Part shown: positions 38,224 through 47,239 of the stretch, piece after piece | Layout of the letters: each line of letters starts with the position of its first letter | How positions within the stretch are numbered: position 1 is the first letter of the stretch | NCBI GenBank assembly: GCA_021780225.1 | Contig: JAJXZF010000026.1 | Coordinates: 62,001-126,000 of the forward strand | Length of the DNA: 64,000 nucleotides | Direction: 5' to 3' | From: Deltaproteobacteria bacterium | GTDB taxonomy: Bacteria > Desulfobacterota > Binatia > Binatales > Binataceae | Made by a program: the position numbers and the translations under genes | The notes under the pieces: model-generated | Seen by the model: only the letters and a program-made list of their open reading frames with translations | Databases searched by the model: none | What the model was told of the DNA's origin: nothing

Positions 38224-38889
38224 ATGATGAAACCACGGCTTGTTATCGGTCTCGCGTTTGTGGCGATAATTCTGGTCATGAGCGGATCCACGTCAATTAC
38301 AAAAGCCGCGACGGCGGAACCTGCGGAGCTCGCGCCGACCGAGGCGTTGCAGCGGCTGCTTGAAGGCAACGCGCGCTACGTTTCGAACCGGCCGGAGCAT
38401 CCCAATTCCCGGCCATCGGCGGCGCCACAACATCCGATCGCCGTGATTCTTTCATGTTCGGATTCGCGGGCGCCGTCCGAGATCATTTTCGACCAAGGCA
38501 TTGGAGATCTTTTCGTGGTGCGGGTGGCAGGCAACACGTATGACAAAATGCTGCTCGAAACCATCGACTTCGGCGTCGAGAACCTGGGCGCGCGGCTGAT
38601 TCTGGTGGTCGGTCACGACCAATGCGGCGCGGTCGCGGCCGCGGTCAAATCGTATCCCGATCCGCACGCCGGCGAGATGATTAGAAACATTTACCCTGCC
38701 GTAAAAGACGCCAAAGACGCCCATGGCGACCAAGGCTCGGCGGCTATTTCGATCAATGCGATTCTCGTCGCCGCGCGTCTGGCGGCGGAGCCGCAGTTGT
38801 CGCATCTGGTCGCGCACGGCAAACTCAAAATTCTGCCCGCGCGTTACGAGACGGCGACCGGCCGCGTGAAAATTCTCGGCGGCGAATGA
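38224..38889 (+). CDS. Exported beta-class carbonic anhydrase
   Basis: About 221 residues from the tandem ATG ATG. A signal peptide (LVIGLAFVAIILVMSGST) precedes the beta-carbonic anhydrase fold. Zinc ligands are in ILSCSDSRAPSE (Cys, Asp-Arg dyad) and VVGHDQCGAVAAAV (His, Cys), and all look intact. Most beta enzymes are cytoplasmic, so the export signal suggests a periplasmic role in bicarbonate supply or pH control. The next gene, an SDR, follows by 49 bp. Confidence 0.92.
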   Translation: MMKPRLVIGLAFVAIILVMSGSTSITKAATAEPAELAPTEALQRLLEGNARYVSNRPEHPNSRPSAAPQHPIAVILSCSDSRAPSEIIFDQGIGDLFVVRVAGNTYDKMLLETIDFGVENLGARLILVVGHDQCGAVAAAVKSYPDPHAGEMIRNIYPAVKDAKDAHGDQGSAAISINAILVAARLAAEPQLSHLVAHGKLKILPARYETATGRVKILGGE

Positions 38890-38938
38890 TTCTGGCGCGT
38901 TCCGGCGATGTGCAATTTCGATCTGGAGTGATGCGAAG

Positions 38939-39661
38939 ATGGCCAATTCGAGCGGCAAACCAGTTGCGATCGTGACGGGGGTGGGGCCGGGTTTGGGCGC
39001 CGCCCTGGCGCGGCGCTTCGCGCCCGCATACACGCTCGCAATCAACGCGCGCAGCGCCGCCTACTTGAAAGAATTGGGCGACGAATTGCGCGCGGACGGA
39101 GCCACGGTGCTCGAGACGCCCGCCGACCTCGGCGATCGCGCGCAGGCCGAGGCCGCCTTCGCGATGGTCCGGGAGCGGCTCGGCATCCCGGAAGTGCTGC
39201 TCTACAACGCCGGAACCGGGACCTGGGGCAATATCGTCGAGATAACGCCCGAGCAATTTGAGGCGACCTGGCGCGTCAATGCGTATGGCGCATTCCTGGC
39301 AGCCAAGGCCTTCGCCCCGGACATGATCGCACGCGGCCGGGGCGTGATGCTGTTCACGGGCGCGACGGCCGGCGTGAAAGCCGGGCCGCGCTCGGCGGCG
39401 TTCGGACCGGGAAAGTTCGCGATGCGCGGCTTGGCGCAATCTATGGCGCGCGATCTCTCGCCAAAAGGCATTCACGTCGCCTGGATCAACGTGGACGGCG
39501 GCATCGACACGCCGCGCGTGCGCACGCGCTACCCGCAGTTAAATCCCGACGATCTGCTCAAGCCGGAAGCGATCGCCGAGACCTACTGGCACGTCGCCCA
39601 TCAGGATCGCAGCGCTTGGACGATGGAGTTGGAAGTCCGGCCGTTCAAGGAAAAATTCTGA
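38939..39661 (+). CDS. SDR family protein with Phe in place of the catalytic Tyr
   Basis: 240 residues. The Rossmann loop is AIVTGVGPGLGAALARRFA and the NAG motif LLYNAGTGTW. In the active-site helix, the expected YxxxK reads FGPGK (SAAFGPGKFAMRGLAQ), so the catalytic Tyr is absent while Lys is kept. Relatives with the same Phe/Ala change are known in this SDR subgroup, so it may be a family trait rather than decay. Activity is uncertain. Downstream lies copy 2 of the 208-bp repeat, which here is oriented to the opposite gene. Confidence 0.85.
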   Translation: MANSSGKPVAIVTGVGPGLGAALARRFAPAYTLAINARSAAYLKELGDELRADGATVLETPADLGDRAQAEAAFAMVRERLGIPEVLLYNAGTGTWGNIVEITPEQFEATWRVNAYGAFLAAKAFAPDMIARGRGVMLFTGATAGVKAGPRSAAFGPGKFAMRGLAQSMARDLSPKGIHVAWINVDGGIDTPRVRTRYPQLNPDDLLKPEAIAETYWHVAHQDRSAWTMELEVRPFKEKF

Positions 39662-39774
39662 TTGCTGGCGGCGCCATTTCCAGTGTCCCGAGTCTGAAAT
39701 TCTTTGAAGAAAAAAGCTTATGAATTGTTGATGTTTTGGCCAAAATATATGCTATGGATCTCTAACTCAGGGCA

Positions 39775-39982
39775 CTAGTGGGGCGTCGCCCGAATAAGTT
39801 AGCACTCCGCGTTTAGCTTGCGCTCGGCGTGGATGCCCGGATCAAGTCCGGGCATGACACACTCTATGCGTCGTTGCCGGGCCCAGACCCGGCAATCTAT
39901 CCCTTATCGCCCCACAGTGAGCGGCCAGCGCACCGAGCTGATAAGGCATCAGATGGAAGTTATTTGCGGGACGCCACGCTAG
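39775..39982 (-). repeat. 208-bp MITE-like element, copy 2
   Basis: Second copy with the same length, end repeats and internal palindromes as copy 1, about 85 percent alike by eye. The right end carries the perfect TTATTTGCGGGACGCC inner end and a CTAG, which contains the TAG stop of the PKD-domain gene. The left end is more diverged (GGGGCGTCGCCCGAATAA). Bounded by CTAG on both sides. Confidence 0.9.
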
Positions 39983-40434
39983 TGTGCGGGATCCCGCACG
40001 ATCACGCCTTGGATGAACGTCGTCTGGCGCCCGTCGACCGTCTTCGCCACCAAGGTGCAGACATAATTTCCCGGAACACTGTAGGTGTGAAAAATGTAAA
40101 GCTCAGGCGGCAACGACGAGACACTGCCGTCGCCGAAGTTCCATGAATAAGTCAGGAAGCCGATCCCTTCCGGGTCGTCGGCCAGAACAAAAAAGCCTAC
40201 TTGCAATGGCGCAGCACCGTATGACGGCGCCGCCAGCATCGATCCCGTAATCGGCTGCCTGATGCGCATCTTCGGGATCGGCGGCGGCATCGACAAATCG
40301 GCCTGGGACGAGCCGTTCACAGGCGGAATCGAAGGTTCGCCGGAGCCGTTCATCGAGCCGTCCTGGGCGAGGGCCGACGCCGTCAACGCCGCGGCCAACA
40401 GCGCCGCGATCGCGGCGGCCGCCAGCGGCCGCAT
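39979..40434 (-). CDS. Exported PKD-domain protein
   Basis: About 151 residues from MRPLAAAAIAALLAAALTAS, a signal peptide ending ALAQDG. The C-terminal 90 residues are a single PKD domain: LQVGFFVLADDPEGIGFLTY, then SWNFGDGSVSS, the Tyr-containing IFHTYSVPGNYVCTLV and VAKTVDGRQT. Single-PKD exported proteins are usually surface or matrix components. The start in the track is 31 codons too far upstream. Its TAG stop falls in the end of the 208-bp element. Confidence 0.82.
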   Translation of the reverse strand: MRPLAAAAIAALLAAALTASALAQDGSMNGSGEPSIPPVNGSSQADLSMPPPIPKMRIRQPITGSMLAAPSYGAAPLQVGFFVLADDPEGIGFLTYSWNFGDGSVSSLPPELYIFHTYSVPGNYVCTLVAKTVDGRQTTFIQGVIVRDPAH

Positions 40435-40618
40435 GAGGGCGCGCGCGATCGCGCGGACGCCGCGATCAGAAGCGCCTGGGTTTAAATCGGTTCCGCTGCG
40501 CGAATTAATCAATCTTCCGACCACCACATTTAGCCTGATTCTGATTTCGATTTTAGCGCAAAATGGCGGTCCGCGCCGACCCCGATCCGCCTCCGCCGCC
40601 CGCCGATTGCGCGACCCG

Positions 40619-41401
40619 CTATTGCATGATCAGGCCGCCGTCCGGATGGAGAATCGAGCCGGTGAAGTAACCGCCCTCTTCGCTCGCCAAAAACAGCGCG
40701 GTATTCGCGACATCGACCGGCTTGCCGATTCGGCGCAACGGCGCATGGCCGATCATCCGGCCGAAATTGGCGCTCTCGCGCAGGTCCTTGGTCATCGGCG
40801 TGTCGATTACGCCGGGGCCGATAGCGTTGCAGTTGATATTGAAGCGGCCCAATTCGAGCGCCATGTTCTTCATCAGCATCCAGACGCCCGCCTTGCTGAC
40901 GGCGTACTCGCCCGAACCCTTGATCGGAACCTTGGCCGCGCCCGACGCGATCGCGATAATTTTGCCGCCTTCGCCCTGCGCGATCATCTGTTTCGCGGCG
41001 GCCTGACAGCACAGAAAACAGCCGTCGAGATTGATCGCCATCAGCCGGCGCCACTCCTCGAACGGAATTTCGTGCAGCAGCTTGTGGACGACCTCGCCCT
41101 CGCCGTAACGCGCGTGCGAGACGCCCGCCGCCGCGAGCAGAATATCGAGCCGGCCAAATTCCGCGACGGTCTTCGCGACCATCGCGTTGACCTGCGCCGG
41201 ATCGCTCACGTCGACCTGAATCGCAACCGCCTTGCGTCCGAGCTTGCGGACCGCAGCGGCGGTTTCTTCGGCCTGCGCGGCTTGACGGTCGGCCACGGCG
41301 ACGTTGGCGCCCTCTTCGGCGAAACGGATCGCGCTGGCGCGGCCGATTCCGCTGGCGGCTCCGGTAATCAGGGCGTTTTTGCCCTCTAATCTAAGACTCA
41401 T
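40619..41401 (-). CDS. SDR family oxidoreductase
   Basis: 260 residues from MSLRLEGKNALITGAASGIG; the track ORF is too long at the N-terminus. The nucleotide loop is ITGAASGIGRASAIRFAEEG, the NAG-like motif reads LAAAGVSH, and the catalytic pair is GEYAVSKAGVW with SGAAK before it. The C-terminus has GGYFTGSILHPDGGLIMQ. It is a classical FabG-like dehydrogenase; the substrate cannot be assigned. Confidence 0.92.
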   Translation of the reverse strand: MSLRLEGKNALITGAASGIGRASAIRFAEEGANVAVADRQAAQAEETAAAVRKLGRKAVAIQVDVSDPAQVNAMVAKTVAEFGRLDILLAAAGVSHARYGEGEVVHKLLHEIPFEEWRRLMAINLDGCFLCCQAAAKQMIAQGEGGKIIAIASGAAKVPIKGSGEYAVSKAGVWMLMKNMALELGRFNINCNAIGPGVIDTPMTKDLRESANFGRMIGHAPLRRIGKPVDVANTALFLASEEGGYFTGSILHPDGGLIMQ

Positions 41402-41743
41402 CGCAAAACCACTCTCCGCATGACCGCGCCCGTCCGCGCGGCGGACGTGGCGCGAAATTATTTCCGCTCCCGTAGTTATCACGCCCGCCACACGTCGTTC
41501 CAGCGGAATAGAAAGAGATCGCGGAAGCTCCATCGATCCAACATGATTCATCTGGGTGCTCAAGATCGATTTTAAAGCAGTGATCGTACGAATTTATTGT
41601 CTAGAGTATGTTCCCACGTAGCATTCCGATGCTAAGCGACAGGAAATATTCGGAATTCATTTCCGCCGCAGGTCCGTAATAATCTTTTTTGGCGCTTGAG
41701 CCAGAAACACTTCATCCCACGTAATTAATTAAAGGAGCCAAGC
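41402..41743. other. Intergenic region with falling GC content
   Basis: No gene is visible. The half next to the SDR gene is GC-rich; the half next to the small plus-strand ORFs is AT-rich and probably holds their promoter. It marks the left edge of an accessory patch that ends with the IS1595-type transposase. Confidence 0.4.
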
Positions 41744-41959
41744 GTGCACATCTTCCAAATACAAATTCACCCAAATCAGCCTGGCGAAGAAGTTGAATAC
41801 GCCAAAAATGGCCTGATCCGAACGCGTGAGATCGGACTCGATTTCAGTGAACCGCGCAGGCGAGTTATAGAAGACTTAGGGCTTGATGGAATACCAATGG
41901 CGATTGTGCCGAACTTGACGACAACGCCCCGCGATTGCTACGCTTCCGCAAGCGGCTGA
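41744..41959 (+). CDS. Small hypothetical protein
   Basis: 71 residues from a GTG start with AAAGGAG placed seven bases ahead, a convincing ribosome site. The sequence (MHIFQIQIHPNQPGEEVEYA) shows no known domain. Low GC content suggests recent acquisition. It is followed at 25 bp by a membrane protein and may be co-transcribed with it. Confidence 0.5.
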   Translation: MHIFQIQIHPNQPGEEVEYAKNGLIRTREIGLDFSEPRRRVIEDLGLDGIPMAIVPNLTTTPRDCYASASG

Positions 41960-41984
41960 ATGCCGCGATGCGGAGGCGCGCCGA

Positions 41985-42473
41985 ATGGATCGACAGTGGA
42001 CGGATCATTACGTTTGGCGATGGATCGAGCAGATTGCTCGTCAAATGCAGTCGTTCGGGCGAGGTCAGATCGTGGGCTTGATTTTGGCGGTTCTCATTCT
42101 TCTGTATCAACTTCATTCAGGGTTGATACAGTCTGCCGATTTCAAGAGAGCAGGTTTTGAGACGATCGCCTATCCGTATGTTACGCTCATCATTCTTTAT
42201 TTTCTGTTCGAGGCAATTCGCGCGCCAATCGTCTTAGACCGCGAGCGTCAGAAAGAAATCGAAGAATTAAAGATAGACTGTAAAAAGGCTACGGATAACG
42301 TGCTGGGCGCCGAAGAGGTTCGGGCGCTTACGGAACATACGGCCGCGCTCAAGGCGCAGACGCACGAAATGAAAGCGCAAGCGATGTATCGACGAATGGA
42401 TGAAACGAAGGAATTGGTTCGCGGATGGCTCAAAAGCACGAAATCCAAAGAACCAAATGACGATGATGTTTAA
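41985..42473 (+). CDS. Two-helix membrane protein with C-terminal coiled coil
   Basis: 162 residues with GGAGG eight bases before the ATG. Two membrane helices are clear (IVGLILAVLILLYQLHSGLI and PYVTLIILYFLFEAIRAPIV), followed by a charged helical tail of about 80 residues likely to be a coiled coil (EEVRALTEHTAALKAQTHEM). I recognise no family. It lies in an accessory patch and resembles effector-like membrane proteins only in general layout. Confidence 0.6.
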   Translation: MDRQWTDHYVWRWIEQIARQMQSFGRGQIVGLILAVLILLYQLHSGLIQSADFKRAGFETIAYPYVTLIILYFLFEAIRAPIVLDRERQKEIEELKIDCKKATDNVLGAEEVRALTEHTAALKAQTHEMKAQAMYRRMDETKELVRGWLKSTKSKEPNDDDV

Positions 42474-42615
42474 GCAAAAAATAACGCATTTTTTCTGCCG
42501 CCCATGCGCCGATTATCACCTCAAAACGCATCCGCACTATCGCGCGATGAAGCGGCGCAAGGCGAAGCGCGCCCAAGAGAAAGCGGCCAAGGCCGCGCAA
42601 GAGGCTCAGCAATAG
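42463..42615 (+). CDS. Very small basic protein with a Cys pair
   Basis: About 50 residues overlapping the end of the membrane-protein gene. It has FFCRPCADYHLKTHPHYRAM, a possible small zinc-binding motif, and a Lys/Ala-rich tail. It may be real because the frame stays open and overlaps translationally, but the tail is low-complexity. Confidence 0.35.
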   Translation: MMFKQKITHFFCRPCADYHLKTHPHYRAMKRRKAKRAQEKAAKAAQEAQQ

Positions 42616-42697
42616 CGCCGTGCTCGCGGGAATTGCAGGTTCAGTTGGACGGGGCATCTGGTTGAGCGATGCAGAAGCGCTGGCCAGTTCGGGCGCC

Positions 42698-43642
42698 TCA
42701 GCATCCTGCTATCGCCGCGCCGAAGATGTCGGCGTTCTGGCGATTGTCATGCCGGAACGAAAATTCGTTCAGGTACAGCGGCAGGTACTTCTTGCTGACG
42801 TGGTGGTAAGTTCCGATCACGCCGCGTTTCAGCAGCGACCAGAAGTTGTCGATGTTGGCCGTATGCACTTCGCCGCGCACATACTCGCCGGCCGAATGGT
42901 TCACGGCGCCGTGCTTGAAGCCGCTCGCCGTCAGATAGCCGTAACCGGGATGGTCGTCGGTCGCGACCAGATCGACCTTCTCGCTGACCGCCTTGCGCAC
43001 AAAGCCGTTGAGCGTTTTCGCGTCGGCGTGTTCGATCATCCGGCAGACCACGTTGCCCTTGCGGCTGATCGCGCCGATCACCGGGGTCTTGTCGCTGCCC
43101 AAGCCGCGCTTGCCGCTGCGCTTGTTCGCGTGGCGGTTCTTGTCCTTGCCGCCGATGTAGGTCTCATCGACCTCGACGATGCCCATGAGCTTCCGAAAGT
43201 CAGGGTCCGCCATTCCGGCGCGGAGCCGATGGCACATGAACCACGCCGTCCGATAGGAACCGGAGCCGATCATGCAATGGATTTGAAGAGCGCTGATGCC
43301 CTTCTTGCTGGTCAGCATGAGGTAGAGAACCTTGAACCAGACCAACAGCGGATAGTTGGTATTCTCGAAGATCGTTCCGGCGATAACCGAAAAGCGATAG
43401 GCGCTCTTGCCCGCTCCGCATTTCTTGCATTCCCAAGTGAACGGGCGCGCCTTGCCAGCGTAAACCTTGTCGTTGCCGCAACGCGGGCAGCGCACGCCTT
43501 GCGGCCAGCGCTGCGCCGCGAGAAAAGCTTTGCACGCCGTTTCGTCCGGAAACATCCGGTCGAACTCGGCCAACGTCATCTGCCGCGTGATTTTCGGCTC
43601 GCCCGCTGCAACCGTGCTGTCCATAAGGTAAACATAGCGCAT
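42698..43642 (-). CDS. IS1595 family (ISXO2-like) transposase
   Basis: 314 residues, full length. An N-terminal zinc ribbon (RCPRCGNDKVYAGKARPF then WECKKCG) is followed by the DDE-type domain: VEVDETYIGGKDKNRHAN with the first Asp, LVATDDHPGYGYL with the second, and HTANIDNFWSLLKRGVIGTY at the third position, where Asn replaces Glu in many members. I looked for terminal inverted repeats on both sides and found none convincing, so the element's ends are unknown. It may be a partly decayed or captured copy. Confidence 0.93.
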   Translation of the reverse strand: MRYVYLMDSTVAAGEPKITRQMTLAEFDRMFPDETACKAFLAAQRWPQGVRCPRCGNDKVYAGKARPFTWECKKCGAGKSAYRFSVIAGTIFENTNYPLLVWFKVLYLMLTSKKGISALQIHCMIGSGSYRTAWFMCHRLRAGMADPDFRKLMGIVEVDETYIGGKDKNRHANKRSGKRGLGSDKTPVIGAISRKGNVVCRMIEHADAKTLNGFVRKAVSEKVDLVATDDHPGYGYLTASGFKHGAVNHSAGEYVRGEVHTANIDNFWSLLKRGVIGTYHHVSKKYLPLYLNEFSFRHDNRQNADIFGAAIAGC

Positions 43643-43949
43643 CCATGAACTGTCGTCAAGTCCGGCATAATCGCCATTTAATTTGGTTGTTCGTTTCTCT
43701 TCATCAGTGCGAAGATCAACCGAGGGAAGCCGGTGCGCGCGAGATTGTGAACGGCTGTTCGCGGCAAATCGTATGTATCGACGGCAAACTTCCGGCGGAC
43801 GTGAGCGGATGACAGGCTTGGCGAGCTTCTAACGGTTCCGACGGAGTTTCCTGTATCATCGCGCTTTCGTGAGACGGCGGCGGCAGGCCGCGGATACGAG
43901 GCGTTATCGGTTATCGGCGGCGCGGGAACGGGCGCCGCGGGTTGAGCAT
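43643..43949. other. Intergenic region between transposase and acyl-CoA dehydrogenase
   Basis: About 300 bp without a gene. It starts with the transposase upstream sequence and ends with the probable promoter of the acyl-CoA dehydrogenase gene. The track ORF that enters it is a non-coding extension. Confidence 0.4.
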
Positions 43950-45185
43950 ATGAGCGCAATAGCAGTCGAACTCCCATCTGAAATTCGAGCGGCCTGCGAC
44001 GGCCTGACCGCCTTCGCGCGCGCCGAGGTGACGCCGCGGCATGAACAGCATCGCGCGCTGTTGGAGGATCCGCGAAAACTGTATCGCGAGGACGGGCGGT
44101 TTTCCGACGACGCCGTCGCCCTGATTCGCGACGTGCGCCGCGCCGCCGCGCGCGCGGGCTTCTACACGATGTGCGTGCCGGAAGCGCTCGGCGGCGGCGG
44201 CCTCGGCCATCTGGCCTACTACGCCGGATGGGAACATCTGTTCCGCCTGTGCGGCCCGCAGAACTGGCTGATGCTGTACGCGATCAGCCACTGGGCGTTC
44301 GGACCGAGCCGCTTGCTTGAGCGGGTGACCGACGAAGCGCGCAAGCGGATTCTGGAGCCGATGAATGCGGGCGACGCCTCGATGTGCTTCGGCCTCTCGG
44401 AGCCCGGCGCCGGCTCGGACGCGGCGGCGCTCGCGACGCGCGCGGCGCCGCACGGCGACGGATGGAAAATCTCGGGCCGCAAAATCTGGACGACGAATGC
44501 CCCGGTCGCCGATTACTGCATCGTATTCGCAGTCACCAATCCGGCGCTGGCGGCGGCGCGCCGCGGCGGAATCTCGGCCTTTCTCGTCCCGACCAAATCC
44601 CCCGGCTTCGAAGTGCAACGGGTGGTGCGGCTGTTCGGCCATATCGGGGGCGACGAGGCCGAACTGCGGCTCGATGAGGTGTTCGTCGAACCGTGGCAAC
44701 TGGTCGGCGAGCTCGATCGCGGTTTCGAAGCCGCCCTTTACGGCGTCTCGCTCGGACGCATCTACAATTCGGCGCGCGCGGTGGGATATGGCAGATGGGC
44801 GCTGGAGCGTGCGATCGAGTACTCCAAGGTGCGCGAGACGTTCGGACGGCCGATCGCGGACTATCAGGGCGTAACCTTTCCGCTCGCCGAATCGGCGGCG
44901 GAATTGCACGCGGCGCATCTGATGGGCCTCAACGCGGCGGCGCTGCTCGATCAGGGGCAGGCGGCGGTGAAGGAGCTTTCGATGACCAAGGCCTACTCGG
45001 TCCAGGTCGGATTTCGCGCCGTCGATCGCGCGATTCAGACCCACGGCGCAATCGGTTTCACCAACGAGCTTGGACTTTATCACGCATGGCATTCGCTGCG
45101 GATCGTCAACGTCGCCGACGGCACGAATGAGATTTTGAATCGCACGGTGGTGCAGCGCCTGATGAAGGGCGACACCGAGCTTTAG
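43950..45185 (+). CDS. Acyl-CoA dehydrogenase
   Basis: 411 residues from MSAIAVELPSEIRAACDGLT. Domains in order: N-terminal helical bundle, beta domain with SMCFGLSEPGAGSDAAALAT (FAD/acyl contact) and KIWTTNAPVADYCIVFA, and the C-terminal bundle with YSKVRETFGRPIADYQGVTF and QTHGAIGFTNELGLYHAW. The end shows NVADGTNEILNRTV with the flavin-binding loop intact. It has no close operon partner; the ICMT-like gene is convergent. Confidence 0.95.
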   Translation: MSAIAVELPSEIRAACDGLTAFARAEVTPRHEQHRALLEDPRKLYREDGRFSDDAVALIRDVRRAAARAGFYTMCVPEALGGGGLGHLAYYAGWEHLFRLCGPQNWLMLYAISHWAFGPSRLLERVTDEARKRILEPMNAGDASMCFGLSEPGAGSDAAALATRAAPHGDGWKISGRKIWTTNAPVADYCIVFAVTNPALAAARRGGISAFLVPTKSPGFEVQRVVRLFGHIGGDEAELRLDEVFVEPWQLVGELDRGFEAALYGVSLGRIYNSARAVGYGRWALERAIEYSKVRETFGRPIADYQGVTFPLAESAAELHAAHLMGLNAAALLDQGQAAVKELSMTKAYSVQVGFRAVDRAIQTHGAIGFTNELGLYHAWHSLRIVNVADGTNEILNRTVVQRLMKGDTEL

Positions 45186-45191
45186 CCGCGC

Positions 45192-45797
45192 TCAGGATCC
45201 GGCGGCGTTCGATATTCGATTGTGGCGGATCGACGGCAGGAGCATCGGAGTCTTGCGCGCGTAAGCATCGTAGGCGCGCTCCCGCAATTCGGCGCGCAGG
45301 AATCGCTCCTCGCGCCGCGCCCTGAGATAGAGCGCCAGGGTTAAAATCGCAGCCCCTGGCGACGCCGCGACAGTTCCTTTCTCAAGCGCGGTCGCGAAAG
45401 CGGCGACGAGCAGGCCTGAATAGATCGGATGGCGCACGAGACGATAAGGTCCCGTATCAACGACCTGGTGATTCGCCTTCGCCGCCATCCCCCATGACGA
45501 CCACAAATAGCCCAAGTGGATGCGCGCCCACCACGTAAACGACAATCCGGCGGCCGTCATCGCCGTCAATAGCCACTGCAGAAAATCATCGAGCCGCCAG
45601 AGCCGCTTTTGCGCATAATCACTGTGGTTCGGGACGAGCGCGAACATCAGGACCGCGCCGAGGTATATGAGTCCGCGAAGTAATATCTCGCTGGTCCAGC
45701 CGCCGCGCTTTGCGACGCGGCTCGACCAGAACGTCGCGATGATCCACGAGACCAGCCACGCGAACCACAGCGCTGTCGTTATCCATTCAGGAGACAT
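45192..45797 (-). CDS. Isoprenylcysteine carboxyl methyltransferase family membrane protein
   Basis: 201 residues with four or five membrane helices. The C-terminal motif VVDTGPYRLVRHPIYSGLLV is the ICMT/PEMT signature that binds S-adenosylmethionine. Bacterial members act on unknown small or lipid substrates rather than prenyl proteins. Confidence 0.85.
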   Translation of the reverse strand: MSPEWITTALWFAWLVSWIIATFWSSRVAKRGGWTSEILLRGLIYLGAVLMFALVPNHSDYAQKRLWRLDDFLQWLLTAMTAAGLSFTWWARIHLGYLWSSWGMAAKANHQVVDTGPYRLVRHPIYSGLLVAAFATALEKGTVAASPGAAILTLALYLRARREERFLRAELRERAYDAYARKTPMLLPSIRHNRISNAAGS

Positions 45798-46252
45798 ACG
45801 GCCGCATCTCGAAACCCGACGCCGGCGAGTCTGTGTTTCTTTTATAAAAGACGGATATGCGAACGATCGAGCGAGGACCTGATCGGTTTCGATCGCTGTC
45901 CGGGAGAATCGCTAAAAAGATCGCGGACGAAGATGCTGGGCGCTTCGAGCTGAAATTCAGCCATATTGGCGTGACGGACAAGCGTGCGCAGTATCAATGG
46001 CTTCCTCCGTTTTCAATCAGTTAAGAGAATGGCTGGTTCTCGCCTATATCGCGAACGCGACTGTATAAGCTCGATTGTATAATTCCGGTCGATGCGATTA
46101 TAAACAGCGGCCGGCGATTTCGCCGATCGGCGGACGACTGACGCAGCGACGATTCCAATGGCGCGCGAACGGGCGAACTTCGCTACGATAGTCCATCGCA
46201 CGAGTCCCCGGAACGGCGCGAATAACGTTATGACGACGGAGGCCGGTTTTCG
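45798..46252. other. Intergenic region upstream of an LLM oxidoreductase
   Basis: About 450 bp without a credible gene; the minus-strand track ORFs here have unusual composition and no family features. Presumably it contains the promoters of the divergent ICMT-like and LLM genes. Confidence 0.4.
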
Positions 46253-47239
46253 ATGAAACTCGCACTGTACCTGCCAAACTTCAGGGACAAAGTGACGGTG
46301 AGCGAAATCGTGGATCTCGCGCGCCTCGCCGAAGAGCTTGAGTTCGATTCGATCTGGACTCTCGACCGTATCGTGGTTCCGGAGGCGTCCGATCGCGGAG
46401 AGCTGCGCAAACCATTCGGTTTCATGAAGGAGTTCCCGCGCTCGCTGCCGGTCGCCGCGAGAGGCGAGTTCCTGCACGGCTTGCCGCTGATTCCATATTT
46501 GGCGGCGATCACGAAAAAAATCAGAATTGGAGTCAGCGTGATCGACACGCCCTATCGCGCGCCCGGCGTGCTGGCCGCGGAGATCGGCACATGGGACCAT
46601 CTCGCGGGCGGAAGGATCAACGTCGGCGTCGGTACGGGGTGGATGCCGGAGGAGTTCGAAGCGGCAAGCGCCGCGCACATCTACGAAAAACGGAACAAGC
46701 ACGTAATCGAAACGATCGAAATCATGCAGGGCGTCTGGACCAACGACCTCTTCGAGTATCACGGAGAATTCGCGTCATTCCCGAAATGCGGTTTCGGCGT
46801 CAAGCCGGTTCAGAAGCCGCATCCGCCAATTTTCTTCGGCGGGTTGGGCGTGCCGAAAATCGCGGCGAAGCGCGTCGCCAAATATGGATTGGCGGGATGG
46901 ATCGGCATTCAGGACACGCCCGATGAAATCAAACGATGGCGCGCGGCGATCAAGGAGGAGCTGGAAACGATCGGCGGCGAACGCACGATCGACGATCTCG
47001 AAATCGCGAGCATGCTTTTCTTCGATATCACGAGCGAAAAAACCGACCAGACGCCAAATGGAAAGCTGACGCTTTCGATGACGGGTACGCCGCAGCAGCT
47101 AATCGACAATCTTAAGCGCTACAAGGAAGCGGGGTTGACGCTTCCGCTGCTCTGGCCGCCATTCAAGGGCGTTCCGACGGCGAAAACGATCGTCGACCTG
47201 CGGCGCTTGAAGGAGGATATCCTGCCGAAGATCGATTAG
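46253..47239 (+). CDS. LLM class F420-dependent oxidoreductase (TIGR03619-like)
   Basis: 328 residues. MKLALYLPNFRDKVTVSEIV, LDRIVVPEA, IRIGVSVIDTPYRAPGVLAA and GRINVGVGTGWMPEEFEAAS are typical of the F420-type luciferase-like family, as is the PHPPIFFGGLGVPKIAAKR stretch. The substrate is unknown. The gene end overlaps the convergent pseudouridine synthase gene by 77 bp. Confidence 0.92.
   Translation: MKLALYLPNFRDKVTVSEIVDLARLAEELEFDSIWTLDRIVVPEASDRGELRKPFGFMKEFPRSLPVAARGEFLHGLPLIPYLAAITKKIRIGVSVIDTPYRAPGVLAAEIGTWDHLAGGRINVGVGTGWMPEEFEAASAAHIYEKRNKHVIETIEIMQGVWTNDLFEYHGEFASFPKCGFGVKPVQKPHPPIFFGGLGVPKIAAKRVAKYGLAGWIGIQDTPDEIKRWRAAIKEELETIGGERTIDDLEIASMLFFDITSEKTDQTPNGKLTLSMTGTPQQLIDNLKRYKEAGLTLPLLWPPFKGVPTAKTIVDLRRLKEDILPKID

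Noticed and set aside
42620-43700. Terminal inverted repeats for the IS1595-type element
   Set aside because: Flanks on both sides were compared and show no convincing inverted match.
46013-46762. 249-aa minus-strand ORF
   Set aside because: Mostly antisense to the LLM gene; the part in the intergenic region has no family support.
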